A DNA stretch of 64,000 nucleotides from positions 5,700,001 through 5,764,000 of the forward strand of contig NC_083586.1 in NCBI RefSeq assembly GCF_027579695.1, given 5' to 3'. Every line of letters starts with the position of its first letter. Within the stretch, counting starts at the first letter, position 1. The position numbers were made by a program, and so were the translations under genes. The DNA is from Neoarius graeffei. Its lineage: Eukaryota; Chordata; Actinopteri; Siluriformes; Ariidae. The notes beneath the pieces are model-generated. The model saw only the letters and a list, made by a program, of their open reading frames with translations, was not told the DNA's origin and did no database searches. Shown piece after piece: positions 43,121 through 54,056 of the stretch.

Positions 43121-45437
43121 AAAATTCTTGTGCACTGTCTGATTTATTTGTTAGCATCGTTATTGTGATTGGATGTAAAATTTCCTGCTTCAAATGCAAC
43201 CAATAACATGACTCATTGCCATGTGTTTCGACAAGGAAACACATTGCAAATGGTAATGGGGAAGAAAAAAAATAGGTACCCTATAGGTCCATGTGGCTAC
43301 TGCTTACAAATAAAATAGTTTTCTGATCTCATGCCCATACAGTAAATATAGCATATATACATGTGATGAATTCTACTCGCCTCATCTCTTGCAAGCATCA
43401 CCAAACTGTGAGCAGCATCAGGGCTTGGAGTGTTTTGCTTACCAATTTTGTTTAGTGTATTTTGTTATAAATACAGTGCTGTGAACTTGATCTATTTTCA
43501 AAATAGTATGAAAGCACTTGTTCATGAATTGTCTTCGAAGCATTATTTAGAACTAATGAGCACATTTTGTTTCACAAGTGGAGTGTAAAGACTCTGAAAT
43601 AAAAAAAATTCAATTAAAAATGTTATGCAAATAGCAGAAGTTTAATATCACCTTCTCAATCTATCTGCCAAAAAGCTCAAAAAAACCTTACAAAACCTTT
43701 CATTTAACCTTTCAGAAGGACCAAACAAAAGCCGTGTTAATCAAAAAGGTAAATTTTCTTAAAATGAACACCACTTACTCGATATCGAATCAGTAGCCTT
43801 GGTGAACCATGAGGTGAATTTTGTTTATCTTTTTATCTGCCGATTATCTTATGACACTACGAATTTATGATGAGGTTTCTCTTATTCTGTTTCTGGTTCT
43901 GAAGTTTATCAGGAAGCAGAACGGGTAATCGAACTTGATCAGGATAAGTGCTGATTGGTTACGAAGTTTCACTATTGTTACACTCATTCTTACAACACGA
44001 TTACATAGTGGCTACTGCCTCACTTCACCTTTATGAGGCAGTAGCCACAAAAAACCCCCAAAACAAACAGTGGATTAAATGCTGAGCTGCAGAGCAGGAG
44101 TGTCTATGAGCCAGATGTTGGTGTGCATTTTTTTTTGTGCATGTATGAGCATGCGGTTTTACTGAATGCTAGCAGTGGCTCCCTGGTGTAAACAATAGTC
44201 CCATGGCTATATGCCAGCTGCCCTAATGTGAGCGCGAACAGAAGTCCCCAAACAAGCAGAAAAAACACGAGTGTTCTGAACATAGTTTGTGTAGTAAAAT
44301 AAATAGCAGTTAAAAGAAACTAAGTAAACTGTGAAAAACTGTGTACCACAGTCCCACTGGGAGAGGAAGCCTTGACCAGGTCAAGTATTGGGGATAGATG
44401 GGTCCATATGGCTGCGGGGCCCTTTTCTTTTGATGAGTTGATTGTGCCAAAGCAGACATGTTCTTCCACTCCACCAACACTTGATGGGTAACACAGTTGA
44501 CATTTCTTTCATTTTAGGCCCTTGTACTAGCTGCTAGGTGCTAACATGTCACCTGATGATCTTGTTCAATGTCTGTTTAAACAATCTTTCTCTACAGTGT
44601 TGTAAATATAATATCTAAATCAAGTGCACACGAACATGTTGATAACACAGTTGACGAGCAATTAACCCGCTCTATGTGCAGACAATAATATTGATGAAAT
44701 ATTGAAGAGGAGGAGAATAGACAGACCACACTGAAGTTAAAATTTCCTCCACTGAAGGAAGTGACATCACGTGCTGTTGGACAGGTGACTTTGGAGCAAA
44801 CCATTGCTGAGATAAAGGGGGTTTGCCAATGTCTAACACAGTTGACAGAGATTTCTCGGACACATCCAAAGTGAATAATTGAATAGATAGTAGTGAGTCA
44901 AATAGATTTAAAAACACCTTTATCATGTTTTAATGGTTATTTTCAACAAAAAAAATGATGAAAATAATATACAAAAACATGCATCCTACTGTTAATTTGC
45001 AGAGCAAACCTTGACCTTTAACAAATCGGACAGCACAAAAAAAAAATCCAATGTAGTGTATGCAATTTCTGCAAAATAAATGATGGGACTTGCTGACGTT
45101 TTGTATTAAATTAAAAAAGAATGTCTACCAATGTAAAATTGATAATATTTTGAAGTGAATATTTTGTAAAATTGAAAAATACAACCTGTGGACATGACAT
45201 GTACCCCTACTTATAGAATCAACCGAATAAGTTAGGTCAATGGATTAAAAAGATCGACATGAGTATTAAAATAGAACATCTCCAAAAGACTGCCTTGTTA
45301 GGAACAGCGAGAATATTGCGGAAAGTTTTGGAAAAATGAAAATGATGCTTATGACGAAAATTCCTTTGGACCTTCGGCTACTAGTTGTAGCTCGCTCCTG
45401 AGGACAAATCCGGTTTAACATCTATATACTGAGAAAT
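43121..45437. other. Unassigned sequence with a 15-bp-arm hairpin
   Basis: A hairpin with perfect arms (gtggctactgcctca / tgaggcagtagccac) lies at 44,008-44,048. 'taacacagttgac' occurs at 44,489, 44,646 and 44,833, a small dispersed motif. No coding region is recognised. Confidence 0.4.
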
Positions 45438-45445
45438 GTAGAAAC

Positions 45446-46973
45446 CAGGGCAGGAATTTCACGAGGGCCACGGCCCTCATGCCCTCTCAATCTCGTCTTG
45501 TGCCCTTGGAAAAAAATATCTGCCGTAAGGCCACAGTGGCCTTGATGCCCTGCGGTTTTGCGGTTTTGTAGTCTGCCTCGTGACTGCCAATAGGCTTTAA
45601 CGTCACCTGCGTCCATTGAGAAAAAAATACGTCTTTTGATGACATTCTGGATTCTTATTGGGCAACTCATCAGTGGTGGATTGGACTCGAGCCTGGCATG
45701 AACCGCTCTGACATGCTATAACGACACCAATCTATCACCAGCCAACCAGGAGACTTAGTCAAACGCATCCCCCACCCACTTGTGTCCGCATCTGAGACGT
45801 TGAATTTTCACAGGAGGAGGGAAGAAGTTGACTGAGGTAAGACTGTGTGATAAATTAACGAACGAATAAGATAGGAATTTCAACATATAGGGCTTAAGTT
45901 TGTTACCATTAAATAAGCATTGCTTGTACAGTAACGTTATGTCGTTACAACGTTGACCCACTTTTAACGCGCCGAGTACCGACTGTAGACGCTAACAAAT
46001 GCTAATTAGCTTGCTGTCAAAAGTGCAAAGACCTTAAATTGCTCTGTGTAAATTAGAAAATGGTGTAACTTACTCTGTAGCCGTCAACGGACAAGCACAG
46101 ACTTGTCTTGAGTTTTGAGCCAATCACAACAGGGCAGCACTGTGGCCTGAGGTAAAACATGATAGTTTAAGTTTGTTTAAATTACAAAAATGAGTACACT
46201 CAATGACTGTCTCATATACTGTACTCTTCATATACTCATACTGTTTAAGTAATGCAATAAAACTAATCTTTAAAAGTGGTATTTACTCAAACTGTTTGCA
46301 CAGAATGAACTTTAGGGTTAACAGTGTAATAGTGTTGCAGTGTTCTGCAAATTTGCAATTTAATATTTCAGATCTTGAGACATGAAAGTGCTATTTAAAA
46401 AAAATAAAAGGTCAGAAATGTTTTCTTTGTCATCTATTTAGTTCATTTTATTTCCTCGATAATTTTCCTTGATTGAGAAATCGGTCTGGGTTCTTATGGG
46501 TTAATCAGTAGCCTGCATGCTAGTATATGTTCCATTTACAGTCAAACATTTTGATGTACTCCAGGCTCAATTTTGATTAATCAAAAATCTGCGTAGTAGT
46601 ACAGTCTGAAGATGCTGTTGCACATTCGGTGTCAATTGAACAAAAATTATGGGAGGATATAGGTTTAATAAGTTTTACAATTTTTGAAGTGAGTGATGGA
46701 TCGATAAGTTTAGATGTGTTCAATATTTCCTTATCTTCAGACATAATAGTGTAGGAGATGTTTCTTTACCTGCTTGATAGTTTCAACTGAGACTCCAATC
46801 TTCCTCAGAAGAGTCATTAGTCCTTAAATTAAATTCATTATAGACGTGAACTTAAAATCGTTGTTTTATTTTATGGCCTTGGTGCCCTGGCTTTTGGCCT
46901 TCGTGCCCTCAAAAAATTGACAGCACAAAAGGCCAAGTGGCCTTGCCCCTAAAATGATGAAATTCCAGGCCTG
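45446..46973. mobile_element. Non-autonomous hAT transposon with 8-bp target duplication
   Basis: The ends are CAGGGCAGGAATTTCACGAG and '...gatgaaattccaggcctg', with GTAGAAAC on both sides (45,438-45,445 and 46,974-46,981). Both subterminal regions repeat 'ggccttggtgccct'-like words in inverted orientation. No transposase is left. At about 46,740-46,810 'cttgatagtttcaactgaga' plus 'cttcctcagaagagtc' resembles a PLE terminal-repeat piece carried inside. Confidence 0.85.
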
Positions 46974-46981
46974 GTAGAAAC

Positions 46982-46983
46982 AC

Positions 46984-47016
<33 letters not shown>

Positions 47017-47242
47017 GAACTAAGTAGGGAAATACTAGGAGAAATGCTAAAGATTGATGAATAATGTAAATAATAATGGGTGTGTTAGACAGCGCTGTGT
47101 TCTGCGTGGCTCTTGACTCCCATCGTGTAGCCAAGTTTAGGAAGTGCACGTTCCCTTTGTTGATTAAAGTCACAGCGTTTCAGCAATAAATCTGTAGGAA
47201 ATAGCTGGGGCGGGCTTATCAGTGCTAGGCTTGTTGCCTGTG
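46982..47242. other. (AAT)n microsatellite and unassigned sequence
   Basis: An (ATA)n run of about ten units lies at 46,985-47,013. A similar run follows the SINE at 47,641-47,668. Confidence 0.6.
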
Positions 47243-47255
47243 AGAAAATGTATTT

Positions 47256-47628
47256 CTCATCTCATTATCTCTAGCCGCTTTATCCTTCTACAGGGTTGCA
47301 GGCAAGCTGGAGCCTATCCCAGCTGACTACGGGCGAAAGGCGGGGTACACCCTGGACAAGTCGCCAGGTCATCACAGGGCTGACACATAGACACAGACAA
47401 CCACTCACACTCACATTCACACCTACGGTCAATTTAGAGTCACCAGTTAACCTAACCTGCATGTCTTTGGACTGTGGGGGAAACCGGAGCACCCGGAGGA
47501 AACCCACGCGGACACGGGGAGAACATGCAAACTCCACACAGAAAGGCCCTCGCCGACCCTGGGGCTCGAACCCAGGACCTTCTTGCTGTGAGGCGACAGC
47601 GCTAACCACTACACCACCGTGCCGCCCC
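47256..47628 (-). mobile_element. tRNA-derived SINE, full length, 13-bp target duplication
   Basis: AGAAAATGTATTT flanks the 373-bp copy exactly (47,243-47,255 and 47,629-47,641). The - strand head 'ggggcggcacggtggtgtag' with box A, and box B 'ggttcgagcccc', are well kept. The tail is '...ggctagagataatgagatga'. This is the least altered copy in the window and therefore probably the youngest. Confidence 0.93.
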
Positions 47629-47817
47629 AGAAAATGTATTTAATAATAATAATAATAATAATAATAATAGATGTTGTACTGGATGGCTGTTGGTTTCCCT
47701 CATGTGGCCACATTTGGAAACTTTACTTGCTGCATTTTCAGTCTATAGACCCCTTCGCATGTTTGTAAACAAACCGACCGTTGCCAGGATGCGCGCGCAG
47801 CCTGGACTCAGAAACAA

Positions 47818-47910
47818 TGGCACTGCCCATAGACCGGCATTATGAGCTGTCAGATTATGCAAAACAATTGTCGTTACAAGATCGAGAATGCTACATAAAT
47901 AAAAGTTAAC
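47818..47910 (+). pseudogene. Partner-protein first-exon remnant of element C
   Basis: The short frame MALPIDRHYELSDYAKQLSL-QDRECYINK resembles the 'GEQRERYLQKLRLAGL' segment of the D/E/F/G exons in position and pattern (Q-x-R-E-x-Y-x-x-K-L). A stop follows at once, although the DNA beyond ('gtggacatcgcctacc') may continue the family pattern in another frame. Confidence 0.45.
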
Positions 47911-48696
47911 TCTAACAAGTGGACATCGCCTACCGGAAATGTATTTAATTAAAGATTGGACAGACGATGTTAATAAGTTTTCCTCTGATACCTGAAGGCA
48001 GTCATACTATTTACAAAAAATGTCAAACTAAAAAAAAAAAAAAAACTATTTACAAAAGTAGCCTGCCATCAACATTCTGCAGCCGGTTTCACTAAAGTAG
48101 TTTAGACTGGTCTATGGGTTAAGATTGGTCTTAAGTTTCTTTATAGATCAGTCTAATGCAAGTAAGACAGTTTCACAAAAGTTAAGACTAATTTTTTAAG
48201 TCTAATTTTAGGCTTAAAAAGTAAGACACCCTCCCCCCAGTCTAATATGGGTCTAAGGGCTATATCACCATGGTAATAACTGAAATAGTGTGTGAATCAG
48301 TGTGTGTGTGTGTGTGTGTGTGTTGTTGTTGTTGTTATTATTATTATTATAGTGTTGTTATTGTGTTCTTGTTATTATTACTATTGTTGTTATTATTATT
48401 ATTACTATTGTTGCTATTATTACTGGACATACTTTCTTAAATGAATAAAATTGAATTAAAAAAAAAACTGTCAAGCCATAAGTGCCATCAATGTCAATAA
48501 CTACAAGAAAGCTTGAAAATGTTAAGGCAGTGAAGTGCAAGTATGTAATACACAAATTTAGGCTATTATAATCTAACTATAAAGTATTCAATAAAGAACA
48601 AACAGTGTAATGCCAGCTTATTCATTTTATTACTTATAAATAATATAAATATATCAATTCATTTATGCATATAATTACATCACCACTCATCACTTA

Positions 48697-48730
<34 letters not shown>

Positions 48731-48737
48731 ACTACTA

Positions 48738-48849
48738 CTACATCACTCCTCCATCTGCGCGAGTCTCTTCAATTTAAGTTGCAGTTGCTCCAAAAGGAAA
48801 GACTGCAACTTAAATTGAAGAGACTCACGCAGATGGAGGAGTGATGTAG
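48738..48849. repeat. Hairpin with 48-bp arms inside the Myb-like gene
   Basis: Arms 48,738-48,785 and 48,802-48,849 are reverse complements with one mismatch, separated by 16 nt. The shared core is 'gagtctcttcaatttaagtt'. It lies over the end of the Myb-like coding region, which it duplicates in inverted orientation. Confidence 0.93.
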
Positions 48850-49203
48850 ATAATAATGGCGACTCGCCTCCATAGATCTCTATCACCATTTCGGTGGTGA
48901 CTTTTAGTTTCTTTGCTTTCCCTCCTCCCGTTGGGGGTCCCGTTTTCCGCTTGTATATTTCCTTTTTTGCCTCTGGCACCATATTTTTAAACCTCTTCTG
49001 CACAGCTGACACGTCTCGTACCGCAGCGGGGTTAACGCTGTTCACCGCATCGGTGATTTTTTTTTCTACACCTCATGTTTCTTTTTGTTGGTACACTCCT
49101 CATTGAATTTCCCCAACAAAACCCCTTTGTAGGAATTAAATTCTTCAAGAATGGCTAAATTCTCTGAGTGCGTGAACGGCACTGACCGGTTGCTGTCCGC
49201 CAT
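48743..49203 (-). pseudogene. Harbinger Myb/SANT-like DNA-binding protein, one frameshift
   Basis: Starting at 49,203: MADSNRSVPFTHSENLAILE, EFNSYKGVLLGKFNEECTN, KKKHEV, then a one-base frame change in an A-run near 49,070, then AVNSVNPAAVRDVSAVQKRF, KNMVPEAKKEIYKRKTGPPT, GGGKAKKLKVTTEMVIEIYG. This is the trihelix/Myb-like N-terminal domain plus linker of the Harbinger accessory protein, which binds the element's ends and partners the transposase. The C-terminal 40 residues (LRESLQFKLQS ... LQLKLKRLAQMEE) come from a 48-bp-arm DNA hairpin and form a predicted helix. Confidence 0.75.
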
Positions 49204-49945
49204 TTTTTTTTTGTTTTGAAAAGAGTCTTAAATTACCAACAATCCTTTGCGGCATAGTACAACTTAAGATAGTCAGTCTTAACTGCTTTGTGCAACAGTT
49301 TTTGTTAGACGTCTATGCTAAGTCCGACTATACCCTCTGTCTAAGTTATAGTCATAGTCTATCTTAGTGAAACCGGCTCCTGGTTACAGCAAGACTACAA
49401 CTTGATTAACAATGGGACATTCATATTAATTTTGTTTTAATCAAATTATGCCAGTGATGTGATGGCAATGTGGCTTTAGCTGCAACAGCAAATACCAACA
49501 CTAAACAGCAATTAGCAGGAGGTAATGGCATGAAAGGAATGATAGTGTAAAGAGTGCAGCTAAGAGAAATCAGAGCTGCGTAAAAAGCAAGAGGCAGAGA
49601 CCAGAAATGAAACTGAACGGGGCGGGAGCTAGGTTAGAGCAGTCAACGTAAGTTGGCATTTAGAGTGAGGGCACACAATTTTACTTTTCCATCCTTGCTT
49701 TAAAATTGTGATTTTCGGCATACACAAATAATGATGGCACAAAATCTGGACTGCTTGAGTCAAGCGAGACCTCTCCTACAAACAAAATTGCATGCAAAGC
49801 CAAGTTAACATGCTAACAATATTCATTACATTCTGTAACTATGACCCAGCTAATCAGACAAACGTTACCAAAGTATTTTGCTACATCCATAAACAAAGAC
49901 TAGAAAGAATAAAAAAGAAAGATTTAATAAATAGCCTGATCTTAC

Positions 49946-50225
49946 CTGTGATGAAGTGGGCGCTGCAAACCTGCGCATTTTTGATAGTGCTTTCATCCCA
50001 GTCTACACGTTTGATGGCTTGTAGCCATAGACGTCGGTGATTTTTTTGGAATGGGTGAGATCCTGCTGGAATTCTGTACATTTTAACCCCATCACTGCTA
50101 CGATTTTGACACCCGACAACACAACAACTAGGCATTTCTTCCAAATATTTCTTCTCGTCTCTACCGTCTGAATCTTTTTTGGGTCCAGGTTGCGCGCGCA
50201 ATTTCCTCTTACGTATGAATGACAT
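49946..50225 (-). pseudogene. THAP first exon of element C
   Basis: The frame is open from 50,225, but the THAP domain starts at the Met at 50,135: MPSCCVVGCQNRSSDGVKMY, RIPAGSHPFQKNHRRLWLQA, IKRVDWDESTIKNAQVCSAH, FITG, ending at donor ACAG|gtaaga. Both zinc half-sites (C-x4-C, C-x2-H), the RIP motif and the W pair are in place. The upstream 30 residues (MSFIRKRKLRAQPGPKKDSD) are basic and may be extra N-terminus or 5' UTR. The exon is undamaged. Confidence 0.75.
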
Positions 50226-50243
50226 TTACTGCGAAGGGGTCTA

Positions 50244-50543
50244 TAAATCAGTTAAAATAATGAAATGACCCAATAATTGTAATGGAGGATATGGATGCAT
50301 GCCGCTCCCATCCCATTCATCCATGAGAGATGTGAAGAGCGTGGGTTTATTTGTCACCATTGTGTATTAATGCCTGCCTTCAACCCACCGTACTGCATGG
50401 CAGTTTGATCAACACTGGAGTGTGAATTGAGGAATATTGTAGACATGTAATGCATTAAGTAGTTAGATCAAAAATAATCAAAATAAATAATCACAAAACT
50501 AAATAAATACATCGATCTAGTCAAAACAGAGTGCAGATGTATA
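50244..50543. other. Unassigned AT-rich sequence between elements C and E
   Basis: Nothing recognised. Confidence 0.5.
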
Positions 50544-50612
50544 TTGAGGTATTTCACTCACGTGACCAAGTCATGTGATGCTGCCATTTTGGACGGCACG
50601 GCTTGAATCAGT

Positions 50613-51011
50613 TTGAATGCGAGGAAGGCGACAAACGAAAAACATAAAAGAAAAAGGAGCGAGATGCAGAAAACACCTTCACTATCCAGCGACGTAGGGC
50701 ATTTACAGGGCGAGCAGAGGGAGAGGTATTTGCAAAAATTGAGGTTAGCAGGCTTAGAGAACGACGTTTACCTGCTTCCACCAGGATTGTTCACTGACGT
50801 ACGGAAGTACACGAAGCCCTCGTCTTTACCTGACCTCGGCCCACATGATCTGTATACCTATGTCGTTAAAAACCCATCGCCATACACAGGTATTGATCTG
50901 AAAGCGTATACGAGTTTGGATGCCTACAAATATTTTGTGTCAGGCTGGGTAACATGCCTACATCAGTGGGTCATCCCTGGAGCCGGTGGTCGCCATCTGA
51001 TTACAGCTAAG
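50613..51011 (+). pseudogene. Partner-protein first exon of element E, intact
   Basis: The 133-residue exon starts MNARKATNEKHKRKRSEMQK and continues [98 protein letters not shown], ending at donor AAG|gtttgt. The '[17 protein letters not shown]' block is what I associate with SWIM/YqaJ-type proteins of fish DNA transposons. The later SWIM and nuclease exons are not here. It has no stop or frame break and is the reference copy for D, F and G. The basic N-terminus suggests nuclear targeting. Confidence 0.65.
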
Positions 51012-51333
51012 GTTTGTTCACATTTTCATTTACTTTCGGTCCTCAGGATAAACAAAATGTTATTAAATGGCATTGAAATAACTTCTTAGTCTGTTGAGAC
51101 ATGGCCCGTTATAAATTTGCTGTTACCAGGCAATGACCAAGAACTGTATTATTAGGGTCGGTGTAGTTGTAGCAGTGTATTAGCAACTAGCTGTTAGCAC
51201 TAGCTAATGTCAACAACATCGTAGCTAGTATGTTACTGTAGCAATATTTACGTTCAGTCATTTGGATGACTGTTAAAACCTTTCAGTCTCAAGTTTTTCC
51301 TTTACTGGATTTACTAGTTTACTGAGCTAGCGC

Positions 51334-51720
51334 GCTCGGCCGAGCCGGGAGCCATCGCGCGCTCTCCGGCCGAGCCGGGAGCCATCGCGCGCTCTCCGGC
51401 CGAGCCGGGAGCCATCGCGCGCTCTCCGGCCGAGCCGGGAGCCATCGCGCGCTCGCCGGCCGAGCCGGGAGCCATCGCGCGCTCGCCGGCCGAGCCGGGA
51501 GCCATCGCGCGCTCGCCGGCCGAGCCGGGAGCCATCGCGCGCTCGCCGGCCGAGCCGGGAGCCATCGCGCGCTCGCCGGCCGAGCCGGGAGCCATCGCGC
51601 GCTCTCCGGCCGAGCCGGGAGCCATCGCGCGCTCGGCGGCCGAGCCGGGAGCCATCGCGCGCTCGGCGGCCGAGCCGGGAGCCATCGCGCGCTCGGCGGC
51701 CGAGCCGGGAGCCATCGCGC
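51334..51720. repeat. 30-bp minisatellite, 12 full units plus one partial
   Basis: The unit has CCGAGCCGGGAGCCATCGCG and GCTCNCCGG, with three variants (tctcc, tcgcc, tcggc) grouped in blocks. Because the unit is 30 bp, all frames without a stop stay open, and the - strand reads as repeats of MAPGSAGERA. It is the same unit as in element G, where it appears on the other strand because that element is inverted. Confidence 0.97.
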
Positions 51721-51917
51721 GCTCGCTCAGTAAACTAGTAAATCCAGTAAAGGAAAAACTTGAGACTGAAAGGTTTTAACAGTCATCCAAATGACTGAAC
51801 GTAAATATTGCTACAGTAACATACTAGCTACTGTTGTTGACATTAGCTAGCTTGCCGTCCAAAATGGTGGACACCGGGGCGTCACGTGACCCTGTGATGT
51901 CAGGTGAAATACCTCAA

Positions 51918-51988
51918 TACATTTACTGTAACCCAGATTGGGAAGATGATGGGCCTTAAACCCCCATTTACTGTGAGCATAGTGTTTA
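51918..51988. other. Short spacer between elements E and F
   Basis: Seventy-one bases of unremarkable sequence ('taacccagattgggaagatg'). Confidence 0.5.
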
Positions 51989-52115
51989 TAGACCCTTTTC
52001 ATGTGACGTCACGACAAACGCGGCCGCCATTTTGGACATGTACTACCAGGAGTTTACCACAGCCAGCACTGAGGAACAGCAGCAAAAAGTTTTTACTTTC
52101 AGCAAGACTTCCATC

Positions 52116-52279
52116 ATGCCACTATATTGTTGTGCACCTGGATGTAGTAACCATCAACAAACAAGGCAAGGTTTATCATTTTATCGGATCCCGACAGAGA
52201 AGACGGATAGCGGCCATTAACAGGAAAGATTGGCAGCCCTCGGCATACCAACGCTTGTGTAGTGACCACTTTGTTGTAG
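52116..52279 (+). pseudogene. THAP first exon of element F, with a frame change
   Basis: The first part reads MPLYCCAPGCSNHQQTRQGL, SFYRIPTEKT. After a small deletion near 52,200 the second part continues in another frame: RIAAINRKDWQPSAYQRLCS, DHFVVG, then donor gtag|gtaaga. Together these have THAP's C-x4-C, RIP, W and C-x2-H landmarks. Element B keeps the bases deleted here ('gatgctgacggacggagaag'). Non-functional as it stands. Confidence 0.7.
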
Positions 52280-52534
52280 GTAAGATGAATAAAATTAGCC
52301 AGAAAAGGCATTACATTGCTGTTAACATTCTGTGGTGGCGAGTGTGTAACCAAATAGGTTAAAATAACCCATTGTAACCTCTTTGTTCTTCTGTAGTAGC
52401 TATTGTTGACTAGCTAATGTCAACAACATAGTAGCTAGTATGTTACTGTAGCAATGTTTACGTTCAGTCATTTGGATGACTGTTAAAACCTTTCAGTCTC
52501 AAGTTTTTCCTTTACTGTATTTACTAGTTTACTG

Positions 52535-52744
52535 TAATTATGATCCGGCAGCTATTTACACCAGATCCAGTGTAAATAGCTGCCGGAGCCGACGTCCCAG
52601 CTTGCCCGAGCGCGCTAGCTCCCAGCCTACCCGAGCATGCTAGCTCCCAGCCTGCCCGAGTGCGCTAGCTCCGGCAAGCTCGGACGTCGGCTCCGGCAGC
52701 TATTTACACTGGATCCGGTGTAAATAGCTGCCGGATCATAATTA
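52535..52744. repeat. Palindromic core of element F with a three-unit repeat
   Basis: Two hairpins, 52,545-52,586 and 52,693-52,734, each have 17-bp arms (CCGGCAGCTATTTACAC). They are also inverted relative to each other, so the whole core folds back. Between them are about three copies of a 25-bp unit (CCCAGCCTGCCCGAG then cgcgctagct), which shares the GCTAGC and CGCG words of the long minisatellites in D, E and G. Confidence 0.9.
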
Positions 52745-53060
52745 CAGTAAACTAGTAAATACAGTAAAGGAAAAACTTGAGACTGAAAGGTTTTAACAGT
52801 CATCCAAATGACTGAACGTAAACATTGCTACAGTAACATACCAGCTACTATGTTGTTGACATTAGCTAGTGCTAACAGCTAGCTGCTAGTACACTGCTAC
52901 AACACAGACACCGACTCTAATAATACAGTTCTTGGTCACTGCCTGGTAACAGCAAATTTATAACGGGCCATGTCTCAACAGACTAAGAAGTTATTTCAAT
53001 GACATTTAATAACATTTTGTTTATCCTGAGGACCGAAAGTAAATGAAAATGTGAACAAAC

Positions 53061-53456
53061 CTTAGCTGTAATAAGATGGCGACCACCAGCTCCAGGGACG
53101 ACCCGCTGACGTAGGCATGTTACCCAGCCTGACACAAAATATTTGTAGGCATCCAAACTCTTATACGCTTTCAGATCAATACCTGTGTATGGCGATGGGT
53201 TTTTAACGAAATAGGTATACAGATCATGTGGGCCGAAGTCAGGTAAAGACAAGGGCTTAGTGTACTTCCGTATGTCAGTGAACAATCCTGGTGGAAGCAG
53301 GTAAACGTCGTTCTCTAAGCCTGCTAACCTCAATTTTTGCAAATACCTCTCCCTCTGCTCGCCCTGTAAATGCCCTACGTCACTGGATAGTGAAGGTGTT
53401 TTCTGCATCTCGCTCCTTTTTCTTTTAATGTTTTTCATTTGTCGCCTTCCTCGCAT
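53061..53456 (-). pseudogene. Partner-protein first exon of element F, intact frame
   Basis: The exon starts MRGRRQMKNIKRKRSEMQKT (a small change from the MNARKATNEKHKRKRSEMQ of E), then [78 protein letters not shown], with donor AAG|gtttgt at 53,061/53,060. It is open throughout. Its close similarity to E and G shows recent common ancestry despite different terminal repeats. Confidence 0.65.
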
Positions 53457-53538
53457 TCAAACTGATTCGAGCCGAAGTCCACTACATGTCCAAAATGGCG
53501 GTCGCGTTTACGAAGGTCACGTGACTGAAAAGGGTCTA

Positions 53539-54056
53539 TAGAGAAGAAAAGGCCTGGGAGTAGACAGTGCTGAGTGTGTTCATTAGAGCGCTGGCTTTAT
53601 TTTGACATATGGGTTTGATGTTCTGCATGTTGGTTTATTTTGCCCAAATGGTGAAATGAATAAGATTTCCCTGTAAATGAAACTTGGAGTTTAAGAATGA
53701 GGTTAGTGTTGGTGAAAATGCAGCGAATTTAGAACTTTATAGATTCTGTATTAAATGTTGCATTTGTGAGAGCTGATAAAGTAAGGGCCGATATTTGTTA
53801 TTGCATTCCTTTCTGTGCTGCTGCTGGTAACTTAGATAAATTAGTGGCATGTTCATTGATGTTTATATAATTATTTTGTCTATTTTAAAATTATTTTATC
53901 TTAACCGTCCCAGGCGGGATGACACCACTTGGAAATTGAAATTGGCATGTTATGATTGCTGTCTGACAACGTCACATGTGCAGGGTTGAATAGCCGAGTG
54001 CAATCCCTTGTATCAGGTCATCTGTGTCAGGGACACCCCCTCCCCCATCTTGGCTA
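53539..54056. other. Unassigned sequence between elements F and G
   Basis: Nothing recognised in 518 bases. Confidence 0.5.

Larger units (their letters stand above)
48081..49378 (-). mobile_element. PIF-Harbinger transposon with Myb/SANT-like gene
   Basis: The inverted ends are AGCCGGTTTCACTAAAGTAG and '...atcttagtgaaaccggct'. 'gtctaagttatag'- and 'cttagactggtct'-like words are scattered near both ends. The target duplication was not resolved. The only gene is the SANT/Myb-like partner on the - strand. Microsatellites (GT)n at 48,299-48,322 and (CA)n at 48,703-48,732 lie inside. Confidence 0.7.
47746..50243. mobile_element. THAP/YqaJ-type element C, interrupted by a Harbinger
   Basis: The ends are TAGACCCCTTCGCATGTTTG and '...actgcgaaggggtcta', both flanked by TA. 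A short partner-protein start reads inward from the left (from 47,818: MALPIDRHYELSDYAKQLSL, then QDRECYIN), and a THAP exon reads inward from the right (50,135-49,946). A Harbinger (48,081-49,378) occupies the middle. The partner frame stops soon after ECYINKS. Confidence 0.75.
50544..51917. mobile_element. THAP/YqaJ-type element E with 30-bp minisatellite core
   Basis: The ends are TTGAGGTATTTCACTCACGT and '...gatgtcaggtgaaatacctcaa', both flanked by TA. The left end carries a complete partner-protein first exon (50,613-51,011) with its donor. Then come intron sequence, the left foldback arm (about 51,205-51,331), the minisatellite (51,334-51,720), the right arm (about 51,727-51,850) and the right end with a 'ccaaaatggtggac' remnant of the other gene's 5' region but no THAP exon. 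Confidence 0.85.
51989..53538. mobile_element. THAP/YqaJ-type element F with palindromic core
   Basis: The ends are TAGACCCTTTTCATGTGACG and '...acgtgactgaaaagggtcta', both flanked by TA. A THAP exon reads inward from the left (52,116-52,279), the partner exon reads inward from the right (53,456-53,061), and each has a splice donor, so it has both genes' first exons. The foldback arms are 52,412-52,534 and 52,745-52,867. The core between them is a 210-bp palindromic structure instead of a long minisatellite. Its termini match element B rather than D/E/G, although the partner exon is nearly identical to E. Confidence 0.85.

Noticed and set aside
51314-51715. 133-codon open frame of MAPGSAGERA-like repeats on the - strand (and its 153-codon partner at 54,261-54,722 on the + strand)
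   Set aside because: Open only because the repeat is 30 bp. There is no non-repeat coding part, and the frames run into foldback arms.
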